Part shown: positions 16,604 through 25,285 of the stretch, piece by piece
Layout: every line of letters starts with the position of its first letter
How positions within the stretch are numbered: the first letter of the stretch is position 1
Source: Pedobacter cryoconitis
GTDB lineage: Bacteria; Bacteroidota; Bacteroidia; Sphingobacteriales; Sphingobacteriaceae
Direction: 5' to 3'
Assembly (NCBI RefSeq): GCF_014207135.1
Contig: NZ_JACHCC010000001.1
Span: 677,628-741,627, forward strand
DNA: 64,000 bases
Position numbers and translations under genes: made by a program
The notes under the pieces: generated by a model
What the model was told of the DNA's origin: nothing
Database searches by the model: none
Seen by the model: the letters and a program-made list of their open reading frames with translations, nothing else

Positions 16604-18118
16604 ATGATTAAAGGTAATATCACAAAGATTTCTAACGGACATATGAATGAGGTCTCAAAGCTCGATCATATCTCTTATGCGAAGACCATGCAGTCAAATG
16701 CTTCGGGGCAGATCAATGAGAAAGCCACCGACGGTGTTGTCTTTGGTAAACCTGAGGAAATGAAGTTTACTACGGTTGACGAGATAGATATCGTCATTGG
16801 TGTTTTCTTTGATGGGACCTTAAACAATAAATACAATACGGAACATAAGGACGCCGGAAAGGGGAAGGGAAGTTATGGAAATGATTATTCAAATGTGGCA
16901 AGGCTCTTTTATTCATATAAGGAAAAAGGTTATACGGTTTCAACTTATATTGAAGGGATCGGTACTGAAGATGGTGAATCTGATTCAACCATAGGTTCTG
17001 GTTTTGGGGCCGGAGATACCGGTATTCCTGCTAAAGTGCAAAAAGGGTGTAGAAATATTGTAGATACAATTTTAAAAGTTGCAAACAAGCGGATAGGTAC
17101 ATTAACGATCGATGTCTTTGGTTTTAGCAGAGGCGCAGCAGCAGCAAGACACTTCATCTATGAAGTAACTAAACCCAGCTATGCACCAACATCAAATACT
17201 TCTTTTAGTGAAACTAAATATGACGCCAATGGTCATGAGACAACGCTCGACGAAATGCCTGCCGGAGGTGAATTAGGTAAGATCTTATTAGAACGAAAAT
17301 TAAAAGTGAATCAGATTAAGATCCGCTTTGTGGGATTATTCGATACGGTGTCTTCTTTTAATAAGGGAGGGTTCTCCGTCTCACCGGATTTCAGCAATGA
17401 TGTAGGGGAATTACACTTAAACCAACTTTTTAAAGCTGAAAAGGTAATTCATTTTACTGCGGCTGATGAACATCGGAAGTATTTTGCGCTTACCCGTATA
17501 CAAAGTGCAGGCTCTAAGGGAATAGAAAAAGATTTTCCGGGCGTGCATTCTGATATTGGTGGCAGTTATCCTGACGGAGAGGAATATGTAGATGAGATTT
17601 TAATGGGATATAACGATGAATTAGTAGCAGAAAAGAATCGTCTTATTGCCGAGTCTTGGTATAAGGATGAGCAGCTCGAAGTTCATAGTTTCTTGGGTAA
17701 GTTATCGGGAAGAAGAAATTTAAAGAAAGCCTATAGTTATATAACGCTTCATTTTATGTGTGAGTTTGCAGTAAATTATCCAACCCCTCTGTCCTTTGAT
17801 CGGGCATTTCTTGAACAAAAATATCCAATCAGTACAAGTCCTGACGATTTATTAGGCTTTATGAAAATCAGGTTGCATAGTTATGTTTTTGATAATCATG
17901 AGCCACTTAAATTTAAATATTACAGTCAGTTGCAAGATGCCCTTAAAAACAATAAAATAACTCCTTCAGCTTTTAATAAAGAATTAGAAGAACAAAAAAG
18001 GATAAGGGTGTTACGCAATAATTATTTGCACTGGTCCGCAACCTTTAATGGAATAGGAGAGCCATTTCAACCAAATATTGAAGATCAACAGCGTAAAAGA
18101 ATCCCTTATGTCGGTTAA
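16604..18118 (+). CDS. DUF2235 lipase, T6SS Tle-type effector
   Basis: 504-residue protein of the DUF2235 alpha/beta-hydrolase family, which includes the T6SS phospholipase effectors Tle1. Seen: VFFDGTLNN (FFDGT at 68-72), the family start; the nucleophile elbow GFSRG at 173-177 with S175 as likely nucleophile; and GVHSDIGGSY at 313-322 with D317 as the likely acid. H476 in NYLHWSATFNG is a candidate for the third triad member. No signal peptide, as expected for cargo delivered by the spike. It lies directly after vgrG and its last 11 bases overlap the start of the DUF2931 lipoprotein, a likely immunity protein. Expected action: hydrolysis of membrane phospholipids in a rival cell; the exact bond cut is not predictable. 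Confidence 0.82.
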   Translation: MIKGNITKISNGHMNEVSKLDHISYAKTMQSNASGQINEKATDGVVFGKPEEMKFTTVDEIDIVIGVFFDGTLNNKYNTEHKDAGKGKGSYGNDYSNVARLFYSYKEKGYTVSTYIEGIGTEDGESDSTIGSGFGAGDTGIPAKVQKGCRNIVDTILKVANKRIGTLTIDVFGFSRGAAAARHFIYEVTKPSYAPTSNTSFSETKYDANGHETTLDEMPAGGELGKILLERKLKVNQIKIRFVGLFDTVSSFNKGGFSVSPDFSNDVGELHLNQLFKAEKVIHFTAADEHRKYFALTRIQSAGSKGIEKDFPGVHSDIGGSYPDGEEYVDEILMGYNDELVAEKNRLIAESWYKDEQLEVHSFLGKLSGRRNLKKAYSYITLHFMCEFAVNYPTPLSFDRAFLEQKYPISTSPDDLLGFMKIRLHSYVFDNHEPLKFKYYSQLQDALKNNKITPSAFNKELEEQKRIRVLRNNYLHWSATFNGIGEPFQPNIEDQQRKRIPYVG

Positions 18119-19191
18119 TAAATTCACGATCCTTAAACTAGTCACTTTACAACTGATATTAATTATCCAATTATCATCATGTCAACGTATGCAAACTGAA
18201 AAATATGAGTGGATTCCCACTATAGGTGCTCCGGAAATATACCCGATTAAAATTATCAGGGGAGAATTTATCACGAAAAATGAAATTGGCCCCGATTTGC
18301 CGCGATGTGATTTTGTAGGAGCTGGTTGGGGAAGGAGTGGTTGTGTAATGGTTGTTGGACCTGATAAAAAAGCGCTTCCAGATAGTTTGTCAATAACCTG
18401 GTTATCTTATGCTGAAAATAAGTTTTATGATGGGAGATTTGTTTTGCCTAAAGAAAGAATATCCGATCTTTTCAAAAAGGGATATGTGGACCGTAATACT
18501 GATAAACAAAGAACTTATGACTATTTAACAGTGGGGATGACTCCAGGAGGTACTGTTGTATTATGGTTGTCAGGAGGCAGAAGACAGATCGAAGTTGGCC
18601 AGTTTAAAGCTAAAGAAATTAAATTGACGATAAAAGATCTGGGAACTGATTTTGAATATATGTTCAAACCTGGATTTGTTAAAGAAACCTATGAGCGAAA
18701 TATGTCTCCTGAATTAAAGGAGCAATTTAAAAAAGATGGAATTCAATATAATCTTGCTGAGAAATGGCTAAAGCGGTATAACTGGAATTTCACTGTTAAT
18801 TCGGATAAGGTGAAATTTTATCAGCTCATGCCATTTTATTTGAATTCTGAGCAGGAACAGATTTTTGATTCAGCGTTACTAAGTGATGTTGCTCAGCAAA
18901 GAGCGGTACCTGAAAAAATAAATGTGGAATGGTTTGACCAGAAAAGTCGTAAAATGATAACTGAGATTATTTTTGATGAAAACGAGATCCAGGCAGCATT
19001 TGCCAGAATACCTCAGAATGGCAAAGGAGAATTACATTTTGAAGTTGATCCTAATGAATATACAGTCGCAGTTACGCTGAAAACAGATGGGAAAAATATA
19101 AAGATAGAGAAGCAGAAAGCAAAAACTCAGCATGATGCAGATTAATTCGCCTGACTGATTAATTACGTGAACAATGGGAGACGAAATAAAC
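18047..19191 (+). repeat. Tandem duplication unit, copy 1
   Basis: First copy of a roughly 1.15-kb direct repeat. It runs from the last 72 bases of the DUF2235 effector gene, through the complete DUF2931 gene, to the first 18 bases of a gene that begins MGDEIN. The second copy lies 1154 bases further (1153 after a one-base deletion near the end of the DUF2931 gene). Confidence 0.85.
18108..19145 (+). CDS. DUF2931 lipoprotein, probable Tle immunity protein, copy 1
   Basis: 345-residue lipoprotein, read from the ATG at 18108 (MSVNKFTILKL), which overlaps the effector stop codon by 11 bases; an ATG 30 bases upstream would lie inside the effector and add a poor leader. A lipoprotein signal is clear: hydrophobic stretch LVTLQLILIIQ followed by LSSC, with C25 as lipidation site. 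The mature part starts with the DUF2931 pattern YEWIPTIGAPEIYPIKIIRGEF. Known T6SS lipases acting in the periplasm are often neutralised by periplasmic lipoproteins encoded next to them; this gene has the right place, translational coupling and localisation. The immunity role is inferred. A near-identical second copy follows. Confidence 0.7.
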   Translation: MSVNKFTILKLVTLQLILIIQLSSCQRMQTEKYEWIPTIGAPEIYPIKIIRGEFITKNEIGPDLPRCDFVGAGWGRSGCVMVVGPDKKALPDSLSITWLSYAENKFYDGRFVLPKERISDLFKKGYVDRNTDKQRTYDYLTVGMTPGGTVVLWLSGGRRQIEVGQFKAKEIKLTIKDLGTDFEYMFKPGFVKETYERNMSPELKEQFKKDGIQYNLAEKWLKRYNWNFTVNSDKVKFYQLMPFYLNSEQEQIFDSALLSDVAQQRAVPEKINVEWFDQKSRKMITEIIFDENEIQAAFARIPQNGKGELHFEVDPNEYTVAVTLKTDGKNIKIEKQKAKTQHDAD

Positions 19192-19272
19192 AATATTCGA
19201 AATGGAATTGGAGAACCTTTTCAACCAAATACTGAAGATCAACAGCCTAAAAGGATTCCTTATGTCGGTTAA
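19174..19272 (+). pseudogene. Chimeric remnant: start of MGNEIN gene joined to effector tail
   Basis: A 32-codon open frame (MGDEIN, then NNIRNGIGEPFQPNTEDQQ and a short tail ending in YVG) created by the duplication. The first six codons copy the start of the gene now at 20327 (MGNEIN), a 9-base filler (19192-19200) follows, and the rest copies the last 23 codons of the DUF2235 effector (NGIGEPFQPNIEDQQRKRIPYVG). Its stop codon overlaps the second DUF2931 gene exactly as the effector stop overlaps the first. It is probably without function as a protein, but may keep translational coupling to the second immunity copy. Confidence 0.75.
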
Positions 19273-20344
19273 TAAATTCACAATACTTAAACTAGTCATT
19301 TTACAAGTGATATTAATTATCCAATTATCATCATGTCAAGGAATGCAAGTTGAAAAATATGAGTGGATTCCCACTATTGGTGCTCCGGAAATATATCCAA
19401 TTAAAATTATCCGGGGAGAATTTATCACGAAAAATGAAATTGGCCCCGATCTGCCCAGATGTAATTTTGTGGGAGCTGGTTGGGGGGATAGTGGTTGTGT
19501 AATGGTAGCCGGACCAGATAAAAAAGCACTTCCGGATAGTTTGTCAATAACCTGGTTATCCTATGCTGAGGACAAATTTTATGATGGTAAGTTTGTTTTA
19601 CCTAAAGAGAGGGTATCTGATCTGTTCAAAAAGGGATATATGGACCGTTATACTAATAAACAAAGAACTTATGACTATTTAACGGTAGGTATGACTCCGG
19701 GAGGTACTGTTGTTTTGTGGTTGTCAGGAGGTAGCAAGCAGATTGAAGTTGGCCAGTTCAAAGCTAAAGAAATTAAACTGACGCTAAAAGATCTGGGACC
19801 TGATTCTGAATATATGTTCAAACCTGGATTTGTTAAAGAAAGCTATGAGCGTATGATGTCTCCTGAATTAAGGGCACAATTTAAAAAAGATGGAATTCAA
19901 TATGACCTCGCTGAGAAATGGCTAAAGCGGTATAACGTGAGTTTTACTGTTAATTCGGATAAGGTAAAATTCTATCAGCTCATGCTGTCTTATTTGAATT
20001 CGGAACAGGAGCAGATTTTCGATTCGGCGCTTGCAAATGATACTGCTCAGCAAAGAGCGGTACCTGAAAAAATAAATGTGGAATGGTTTGACCAGAAAAG
20101 TCGTAAAATGATCACTGAGATTATTTTTGATCAAAATGAAATCCAGGCGGCATTTGCCAGAATACCTCAAAGTGGAAAAGGAGAATTACACTTTGAAGTT
20201 GATCCTAATGAATATACAGTCGCAGTTACGTTGAAAACAGATGGGGAAAGTGTAAAAATAGAGAAGCAGAAAGCAAAAACTCAGCATGATACAAATTATT
20301 CGTCTGACTGATTAATTACATGAACAATGGGAAATGAAATAAAC
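19201..20344 (+). repeat. Tandem duplication unit, copy 2
   Basis: Second copy of the unit described at 18047-19191. It begins with the effector-tail fragment, carries the second DUF2931 gene, and ends in the first 18 bases of the 331-codon gene. The copies differ at scattered positions, including third codon positions, so the event is not very recent. Confidence 0.85.
19262..20311 (+). CDS. DUF2931 lipoprotein, probable immunity protein, copy 2
   Basis: 349-residue paralogue of the preceding DUF2931 gene, read from the ATG at 19262 (MSVNKFTILKL) for the same reason as in copy 1. Signal and lipobox are kept (LSSC, C25). By eye about nine in ten residues agree. Differences include WGDSGC for WGRSGC, DRYTNKQ for DRNTDKQ, and a changed C-terminus: a one-base deletion removes the old stop, so the protein ends DTNYSSD in place of DAD. 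Two diverging immunity copies can widen protection against variant effectors, or one may be drifting; selection cannot be judged from one sequence. It ends 15 bases before the next gene. Confidence 0.7.
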   Translation: MSVNKFTILKLVILQVILIIQLSSCQGMQVEKYEWIPTIGAPEIYPIKIIRGEFITKNEIGPDLPRCNFVGAGWGDSGCVMVAGPDKKALPDSLSITWLSYAEDKFYDGKFVLPKERVSDLFKKGYMDRYTNKQRTYDYLTVGMTPGGTVVLWLSGGSKQIEVGQFKAKEIKLTLKDLGPDSEYMFKPGFVKESYERMMSPELRAQFKKDGIQYDLAEKWLKRYNVSFTVNSDKVKFYQLMLSYLNSEQEQIFDSALANDTAQQRAVPEKINVEWFDQKSRKMITEIIFDQNEIQAAFARIPQSGKGELHFEVDPNEYTVAVTLKTDGESVKIEKQKAKTQHDTNYSSD

Positions 20345-21322
20345 GTTGAGACACCTGCTAAACAGGTTTCATTTGCTTCAAATCATGCTGTTTTGTTGCA
20401 ACTTATACCTCCTTATTTTAAAAGGGTGTATGGATTGCGCCAGGTTTTTAAATCAGCTGATGCTGAAACTGTTTTAAAATATGAAACCTCATTTACCTAT
20501 AAAAAGACTGTTGCCGATGATCGGAGGCTGTTTGAAATAGACCGGGTGAGTCAGGTTTACATTAACGACACTTTACCCGAATCTGTTGCGGATCAGCTTG
20601 CTTTACAAACAGGGGCAGTGTTTTATCCTTTACAGGTCCTGGTTAATTTTAAGGGAGAGTTTATTTCTGTAGCTAATCCGGAGGATTTACGGGAACGCTG
20701 GAAAAGTACTAAAGAATCCATACTTGACTATTTTGTCGGAGAGGATGTGATACATTATCTTGAAGTCACAGAATCCGTTATTGCGGATCAGCATCAGCTG
20801 AATGAGGTAATCAGTAAAGACCTGGTGATCCGGACATTTTTTGCCGGGATATATTGCTCCTATAAAAATGATGAGGGTATTCTAACAGAGCTTAATTTTC
20901 CATTGACCGGTCAGGCAGCGCCATGGCAGTTTTCGGTTAAACAAATTGTCAGCCCGGTATATAATCCCGATGGTCAGATAGAAATCAGACATGAAGGAGT
21001 TTCTATAGATGATCGCTGTATTGGTGATATGATTAGGGAAGATGATTATGCGACTATGCGCTTTGAAGATGAAACCATTCCTAAAGTGGAGGCTGGTTAT
21101 AAGGCCAGATACGCTTTGAATGCAATTACTAAAAGTATAGAGGCCCTGGAGGTTTCCTGGAATATGAAGCTACAGCAGGAAGAGATAATCAGTATAAGCA
21201 TGTATGAAATATCTGGTGCAGACAAGCAGTCAGAAGAACAGCTGGCTAAAGACTCTGTTCAGAAAGAGAAACATGAGCAGGCAGCCGGAGTATCCGGATT
21301 TATAAAAAAGTTATTTGGTTAA
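20327..21322 (+). CDS. T6SS-locus protein of unknown function (331 residues)
   Basis: I do not recognise this family. The protein is 331 residues long, lacks a signal peptide and membrane helices, and is rich in beta strands with a charged helical tail ending in the hydrophobic AGVSGFIKKLFG. A repeated feature is the acidic segment DDRCIGDMIREDDYATMRFEDE. It lies between the immunity genes and the DUF4280 PAAR-like gene (3 bases to the latter), all on one strand, so it is probably a cytoplasmic adaptor, chaperone or cargo of the spike. The first six codons also occur as a remnant at 19174, showing that it already followed the DUF2931 gene before the duplication. Confidence 0.6.
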   Translation: MGNEINVETPAKQVSFASNHAVLLQLIPPYFKRVYGLRQVFKSADAETVLKYETSFTYKKTVADDRRLFEIDRVSQVYINDTLPESVADQLALQTGAVFYPLQVLVNFKGEFISVANPEDLRERWKSTKESILDYFVGEDVIHYLEVTESVIADQHQLNEVISKDLVIRTFFAGIYCSYKNDEGILTELNFPLTGQAAPWQFSVKQIVSPVYNPDGQIEIRHEGVSIDDRCIGDMIREDDYATMRFEDETIPKVEAGYKARYALNAITKSIEALEVSWNMKLQQEEIISISMYEISGADKQSEEQLAKDSVQKEKHEQAAGVSGFIKKLFG

Positions 21323-21325
21323 GTT

Positions 21326-21805
21326 ATGGCAGAGAAATATATAGTCGTTCAAGGGGCAGTATGTCAATGTAATTTTGGATCTGCGCCCGATCAATTGAAA
21401 GTATTAAGCCAGACAAAAGAGTATGCCAATGATAAAGATGGTAGTACTAAGCTGATTGCCAGTACAAAAGATATCGGTGGCTCAACTTTTAGCAGTAATA
21501 CCTTTGGTAGTTGCTCCAAACAGAACAACAGACCCTGTAAGACAGTAGTAACCGAGTGGAAGGGCTTTTATGAAAAGGCCACTTTGACTAATGGAGGGAA
21601 GGTTTTGACCGAGGATAGTAAAGCCACCTGTCCGATAGGCGGGGCGGGTTGTATTAAAGTAGTCAAACACGGGCAATCTGCTGAAGTGAGTAAAGAACAC
21701 ACGCAGAAAGCTAATGCTAAGGTCCAGAAAGCATTAAATCCAGCGGTTGACCCAAAGGCACTCAATCATCCAAAATTCACAGCGGAAGGAATCATTTTAT
21801 CTTAA
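21326..21805 (+). CDS. PAAR-like spike tip protein (DUF4280)
   Basis: 159-residue DUF4280 protein. Members are PAAR-like proteins that cap the VgrG spike and link it to cargo. Seen: an N-terminal beta segment YIVVQGAVCQCNFGSAPDQL, the spaced Cys residues CQC, C(SKQNNRP)C and C(PIGGAG)C, the segment KATCPIGGAGCIKVVKHGQ, and a polar tail of about 45 residues. The Cys pairs could bind a metal, as PAAR tips do, although the classic PAAR residues are not apparent. It sits 3 bases after the 331-residue protein and 6 bases before the 903-residue protein, which points to the latter as cargo. Confidence 0.75.
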   Translation: MAEKYIVVQGAVCQCNFGSAPDQLKVLSQTKEYANDKDGSTKLIASTKDIGGSTFSSNTFGSCSKQNNRPCKTVVTEWKGFYEKATLTNGGKVLTEDSKATCPIGGAGCIKVVKHGQSAEVSKEHTQKANAKVQKALNPAVDPKALNHPKFTAEGIILS

Positions 21806-21811
21806 TTTGTA

Positions 21812-24523
21812 ATGGCTGATAAAGGAATAAAAAAAATAGCCCTGGCGCCCACTAATATCTATTATCCTAAAATGGGCGGGGGGAAGGTACTGGTTTTACC
21901 TGGTGGTGCTTCTTCGTCCTTTAGTGTTGCTGAATGGCTTCCCGGTACAACTGAGGCAGAAAAGAAGAAAGTATTCTGGAGGTTGCAGGACAATAAGAAA
22001 AAAGAGATTATTGTACAGTACCAGGGTAGCAGCCCGGTTCTCAGTAATTTTGTAATCTCCAAAAAACTGAGTGGTGCACAGGTCTATTACCTGGGAGCAA
22101 GCTTAAGTGATAAGCCAGATTATGAATCAACTTCTGGGATTTATGTACGCGGTTACAGTCCTCCAAGAATTATCAGTTCTGTCTGGAGTATGGAGCCAAA
22201 CGGGGCGGATATCCGTAAAAAAGAAGAGATAAGTTATGGCGAGGACATTAACCTGAACATGATTACTGAAGGTTTGAATGGCTATACTTTAACCATAACC
22301 GTTTACAGCCGCCAATGGGGACCAGACAAAAATATTTTTACCTATACCAGTGTCGAATGTTTTAATGGTGAGGTTAACCTGAAAATCAGAAATACTTATG
22401 CCTGGTACAGTAAGATTGGGGGGGATAAACTAACCCATGAGCTGTATGTTAAAGTTCGGATTGACGGGGCGCCGAATTATGTTGTTGATGAACATAATGA
22501 TGATTCGCATGCGCGTTACTTAAAGATTAAGGATGTCATTTATAATAAAACGGTTGCAGGTGCGGTTAACAACCTGCCTGTAAAGATCGGAGAGAGTGAT
22601 TTAAATATCAAACGATATGAACCTTGTAGTTTCACACAGCTCCAGATCATAGAAGACGGAGAGAAATTTCTACTCTTTGATGAGGGAAAACTGGGTGTAA
22701 AGGGATTGAAAAAAGATTCTTTTTCAAGGTCTGAGGAGATCTACTATGATTTTGCTAAATGGAACCTAACGGGTTCTGCACGTTCTGTACTGGATAAACT
22801 GGCCACTTTTCTACTGGAATCGCCCTATGTACCCGTTGAATTAGGATCGCATACAGACAACCGTGGTACTGACGCATTTAACATGACACTATCCGAAAAG
22901 AGAGCCAAAACTGCGGTAGACTATCTGGTAGGAAAGGGAGTTACCCAATCGAGGATAACGGCTAAAGGATACGGGAAAACAATGCTTGTTATTAAAGGTG
23001 ATCATCTTACCGAGGCACAGCATCAGATGAACAGACGAACGACAATCCTGTTCAAGATCTTTGAAAATAATGCTGAAAATATAGTTTATGAAACCTTCGC
23101 AGGAGATTTTGACCTTAAAAAGAAAATGCCTTTAATTATCAAGGATTTTACCATTAAGGGCTGCCTGAGAACACCTTTACATAATAACAAGAAAATAAAG
23201 GTCGTCAAGATTGCTGCTTTAAAAGAGGGGTCCAATCCCACCTATGAATTAGCCATGGACGGGGACCAGATCCATACAGCTGTTTATTCAGATCTTGCTA
23301 AATTAGATGCTTTTCCGATCAGTTATATCTGGCCTATCCTGAATCCGCCAAACAAATTTCTTTTTTACATCAACAGCTGCAGGTATTTTTCAAATATAGA
23401 GCGGCCCACTGTTGCAATTGTAACCTATTCAGATATTAAATGGGATTTTCATTTCTATTTAAACCTGAGTGAAGCACTCAGTGTTAAATGGCAGAAATTA
23501 AGCCCTGATCAGCATAAAAAGATGCAGCAGCAGGCTGGTCGTATCGGGGCAGAAAAGTCCAATCAGAATGTAAAGGTTGATTTTGGTGTAGTATTAGAGG
23601 CGAACTGGAATAAAGAAGGATCTAAATATGGCGGTCATAACGAGTTCACCGCTAAATATGATGAAAAGATTAAGTGGCTCTATAAGATATTTGCTTCTTT
23701 GAAAGAAGTCTCTAAAGCAATTACTGATACGACAAAAGGGAAGGTGAAAAAAATGCCTATGGGTTTGGCTATTTCTATTCAGCAACCTAATTTCTGTCTG
23801 GGTGCTGAATGGCAGCTGCAAAGAGGTGAGCGTAAAATGCAGAAAACCAATGAAATAGGTACTGAGATTAAGTTTTATTTTCAAGCCAAACCTATTATTG
23901 GTATGGAACTTAAAATAGATCTGTTAGATGGAATTGTACAGGGGGTGGTAGGGGTTTTTACCGGGGGTACGGGAAACCTTGTGGCTAAGGAGATATTTGA
24001 TGATGTAAGAGACTGGGTGGGTGACGATGGACATTCAGTTACGTTAAAAATGTATATTGATCTGATCATTAAGGGTACTATACAAGGTGAAACTAATCTG
24101 ACCATTAATACCAAATCCGACAGGAATGTGTCCAATTCGAAGCTCGATGCAACCTTAACAGTTACTATTGATGCGGGAATTGAAGCCAAAGGAAAGGTCG
24201 TTGTTGTTGGTGTTGAGGCCTATCTTAAAGGCGTACTGAAAGCTACTGGTTCTGCCGCAATAACCTTTGGTCATAATCTGAACTACGATGGAAAAGGGCT
24301 TAATTACAGACCTGAATTGATTTTTGAAGGACTAAAAGTTAAATTCGTTGTTAAAGCCGAAGTGGGGATCTCTATTAAAAAGAGCTTCTTTGCCACTGAG
24401 AAAAATTATAACCTGGCTGATTTTGATAAAACAGTCATGCTGATCCCTGAATTTGATGTTGTGAAAAATTTAGAGAAATATGCAGGAATAAGTGCAGATA
24501 TACCATTAATTAGAAACTCCTAA
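21812..24523 (+). CDS. Large protein with internal OmpA-like domain, candidate T6SS cargo
   Basis: 903-residue protein without a signal peptide. Residues 1-300 are beta-rich and look like Ig-type repeats (RGYSPPRIISSVWS, GYTLTITVYSRQWG). Residues about 308-412 form an OmpA-type peptidoglycan-binding domain: YDFAKWNLTGSARSVLDKLATFL, GSHTDNRGTDAFNMTLSEKRA and GYGKTM, with the usual D and R of the binding site in place. The last 490 residues are unassigned; one stretch (about 690-725) is hydrophobic and glycine-rich (DGIVQGVVGVFTGGTGN). Position after the PAAR-like gene and before a lipoprotein suggests an effector plus immunity pair, with the OmpA part holding it on the cell wall of the target. 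No catalytic motif could be named. Confidence 0.6.
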   Translation: MADKGIKKIALAPTNIYYPKMGGGKVLVLPGGASSSFSVAEWLPGTTEAEKKKVFWRLQDNKKKEIIVQYQGSSPVLSNFVISKKLSGAQVYYLGASLSDKPDYESTSGIYVRGYSPPRIISSVWSMEPNGADIRKKEEISYGEDINLNMITEGLNGYTLTITVYSRQWGPDKNIFTYTSVECFNGEVNLKIRNTYAWYSKIGGDKLTHELYVKVRIDGAPNYVVDEHNDDSHARYLKIKDVIYNKTVAGAVNNLPVKIGESDLNIKRYEPCSFTQLQIIEDGEKFLLFDEGKLGVKGLKKDSFSRSEEIYYDFAKWNLTGSARSVLDKLATFLLESPYVPVELGSHTDNRGTDAFNMTLSEKRAKTAVDYLVGKGVTQSRITAKGYGKTMLVIKGDHLTEAQHQMNRRTTILFKIFENNAENIVYETFAGDFDLKKKMPLIIKDFTIKGCLRTPLHNNKKIKVVKIAALKEGSNPTYELAMDGDQIHTAVYSDLAKLDAFPISYIWPILNPPNKFLFYINSCRYFSNIERPTVAIVTYSDIKWDFHFYLNLSEALSVKWQKLSPDQHKKMQQQAGRIGAEKSNQNVKVDFGVVLEANWNKEGSKYGGHNEFTAKYDEKIKWLYKIFASLKEVSKAITDTTKGKVKKMPMGLAISIQQPNFCLGAEWQLQRGERKMQKTNEIGTEIKFYFQAKPIIGMELKIDLLDGIVQGVVGVFTGGTGNLVAKEIFDDVRDWVGDDGHSVTLKMYIDLIIKGTIQGETNLTINTKSDRNVSNSKLDATLTVTIDAGIEAKGKVVVVGVEAYLKGVLKATGSAAITFGHNLNYDGKGLNYRPELIFEGLKVKFVVKAEVGISIKKSFFATEKNYNLADFDKTVMLIPEFDVVKNLEKYAGISADIPLIRNS

Positions 24524-24537
24524 ATAAAAACTAAAAC

Positions 24538-25245
24538 ATGAAAACAACCATTTTTGTTATTCTATTTGCTATGACTATTCAATCTTGTGATTCTAAAAAT
24601 AATGGAAAGAATGAAAATAAGGATACTGTGAACAAGGCTGCGGTTAATCAGGATACAGTTCATAAAGTTGAACCTGCGACGCCGGTTTCGGGCGGATTTG
24701 ATCTGGCCAGCCTGACCTTTAAAGAAACGATCCAGTCTGTTGATCAGCTTTCCGGTGTTAAAGTGAGTGCCAGTCCTTCTGAAGAGAAGACCTTGTTTGG
24801 TTATGACAGATCAGAAAGTACTTCTCCTAAATTATTAATTTATAATCAGATCCCTCTTGCCGGTGAGGCGGATAATATGACCAGTAAGGTTATTTTTCAT
24901 TATAAGGAAAAGGGCGGTGAACTGGCGATGTATGAACTGAGAATTTACTCTGCTGTACCAAACAATGCTCTGGTTAAAGCCATCGAACAGAAAGTTGGGC
25001 AACCGGTTGTCAACAATTCTCCTAAAGATAGTGATAGCGGTGTTAATTTTAAACAATACGTCTGGGTGAAAGGTGATATCATATACGTCCTTTTACAGGA
25101 ACTGAATCAAACAGGTGTCAAAGTCTCAAACCTTGCTGTATTTAAAAATGACAACAAGGATTTCTATAATCTACTTGGACAGAAAGGTTATGCGATTGAT
25201 GCGGTTGGATTGATTAAGGGGGCTTTAGCTAAAGGAAGTAAATAA
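24538..25245 (+). CDS. Lipoprotein, candidate immunity protein
   Basis: 235-residue lipoprotein: hydrophobic signal TTIFVILFAMTI, then QSC with C17 as lipidation site, followed by a low-complexity Asn/Lys/Asp/Val linker (residues 18-55) and a folded domain with no family I recognise. It lies 14 bases after the 903-residue protein on the same strand. The lipidated, periplasm-facing location fits protection against a cargo that acts on the envelope. The assignment is inferred from position and export only; a general envelope lipoprotein is an alternative. Confidence 0.55.
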   Translation: MKTTIFVILFAMTIQSCDSKNNGKNENKDTVNKAAVNQDTVHKVEPATPVSGGFDLASLTFKETIQSVDQLSGVKVSASPSEEKTLFGYDRSESTSPKLLIYNQIPLAGEADNMTSKVIFHYKEKGGELAMYELRIYSAVPNNALVKAIEQKVGQPVVNNSPKDSDSGVNFKQYVWVKGDIIYVLLQELNQTGVKVSNLAVFKNDNKDFYNLLGQKGYAIDAVGLIKGALAKGSK

Positions 25246-25285
25246 GTACTGTAACTAATTATTAATTTACATTAAGAACATCACA

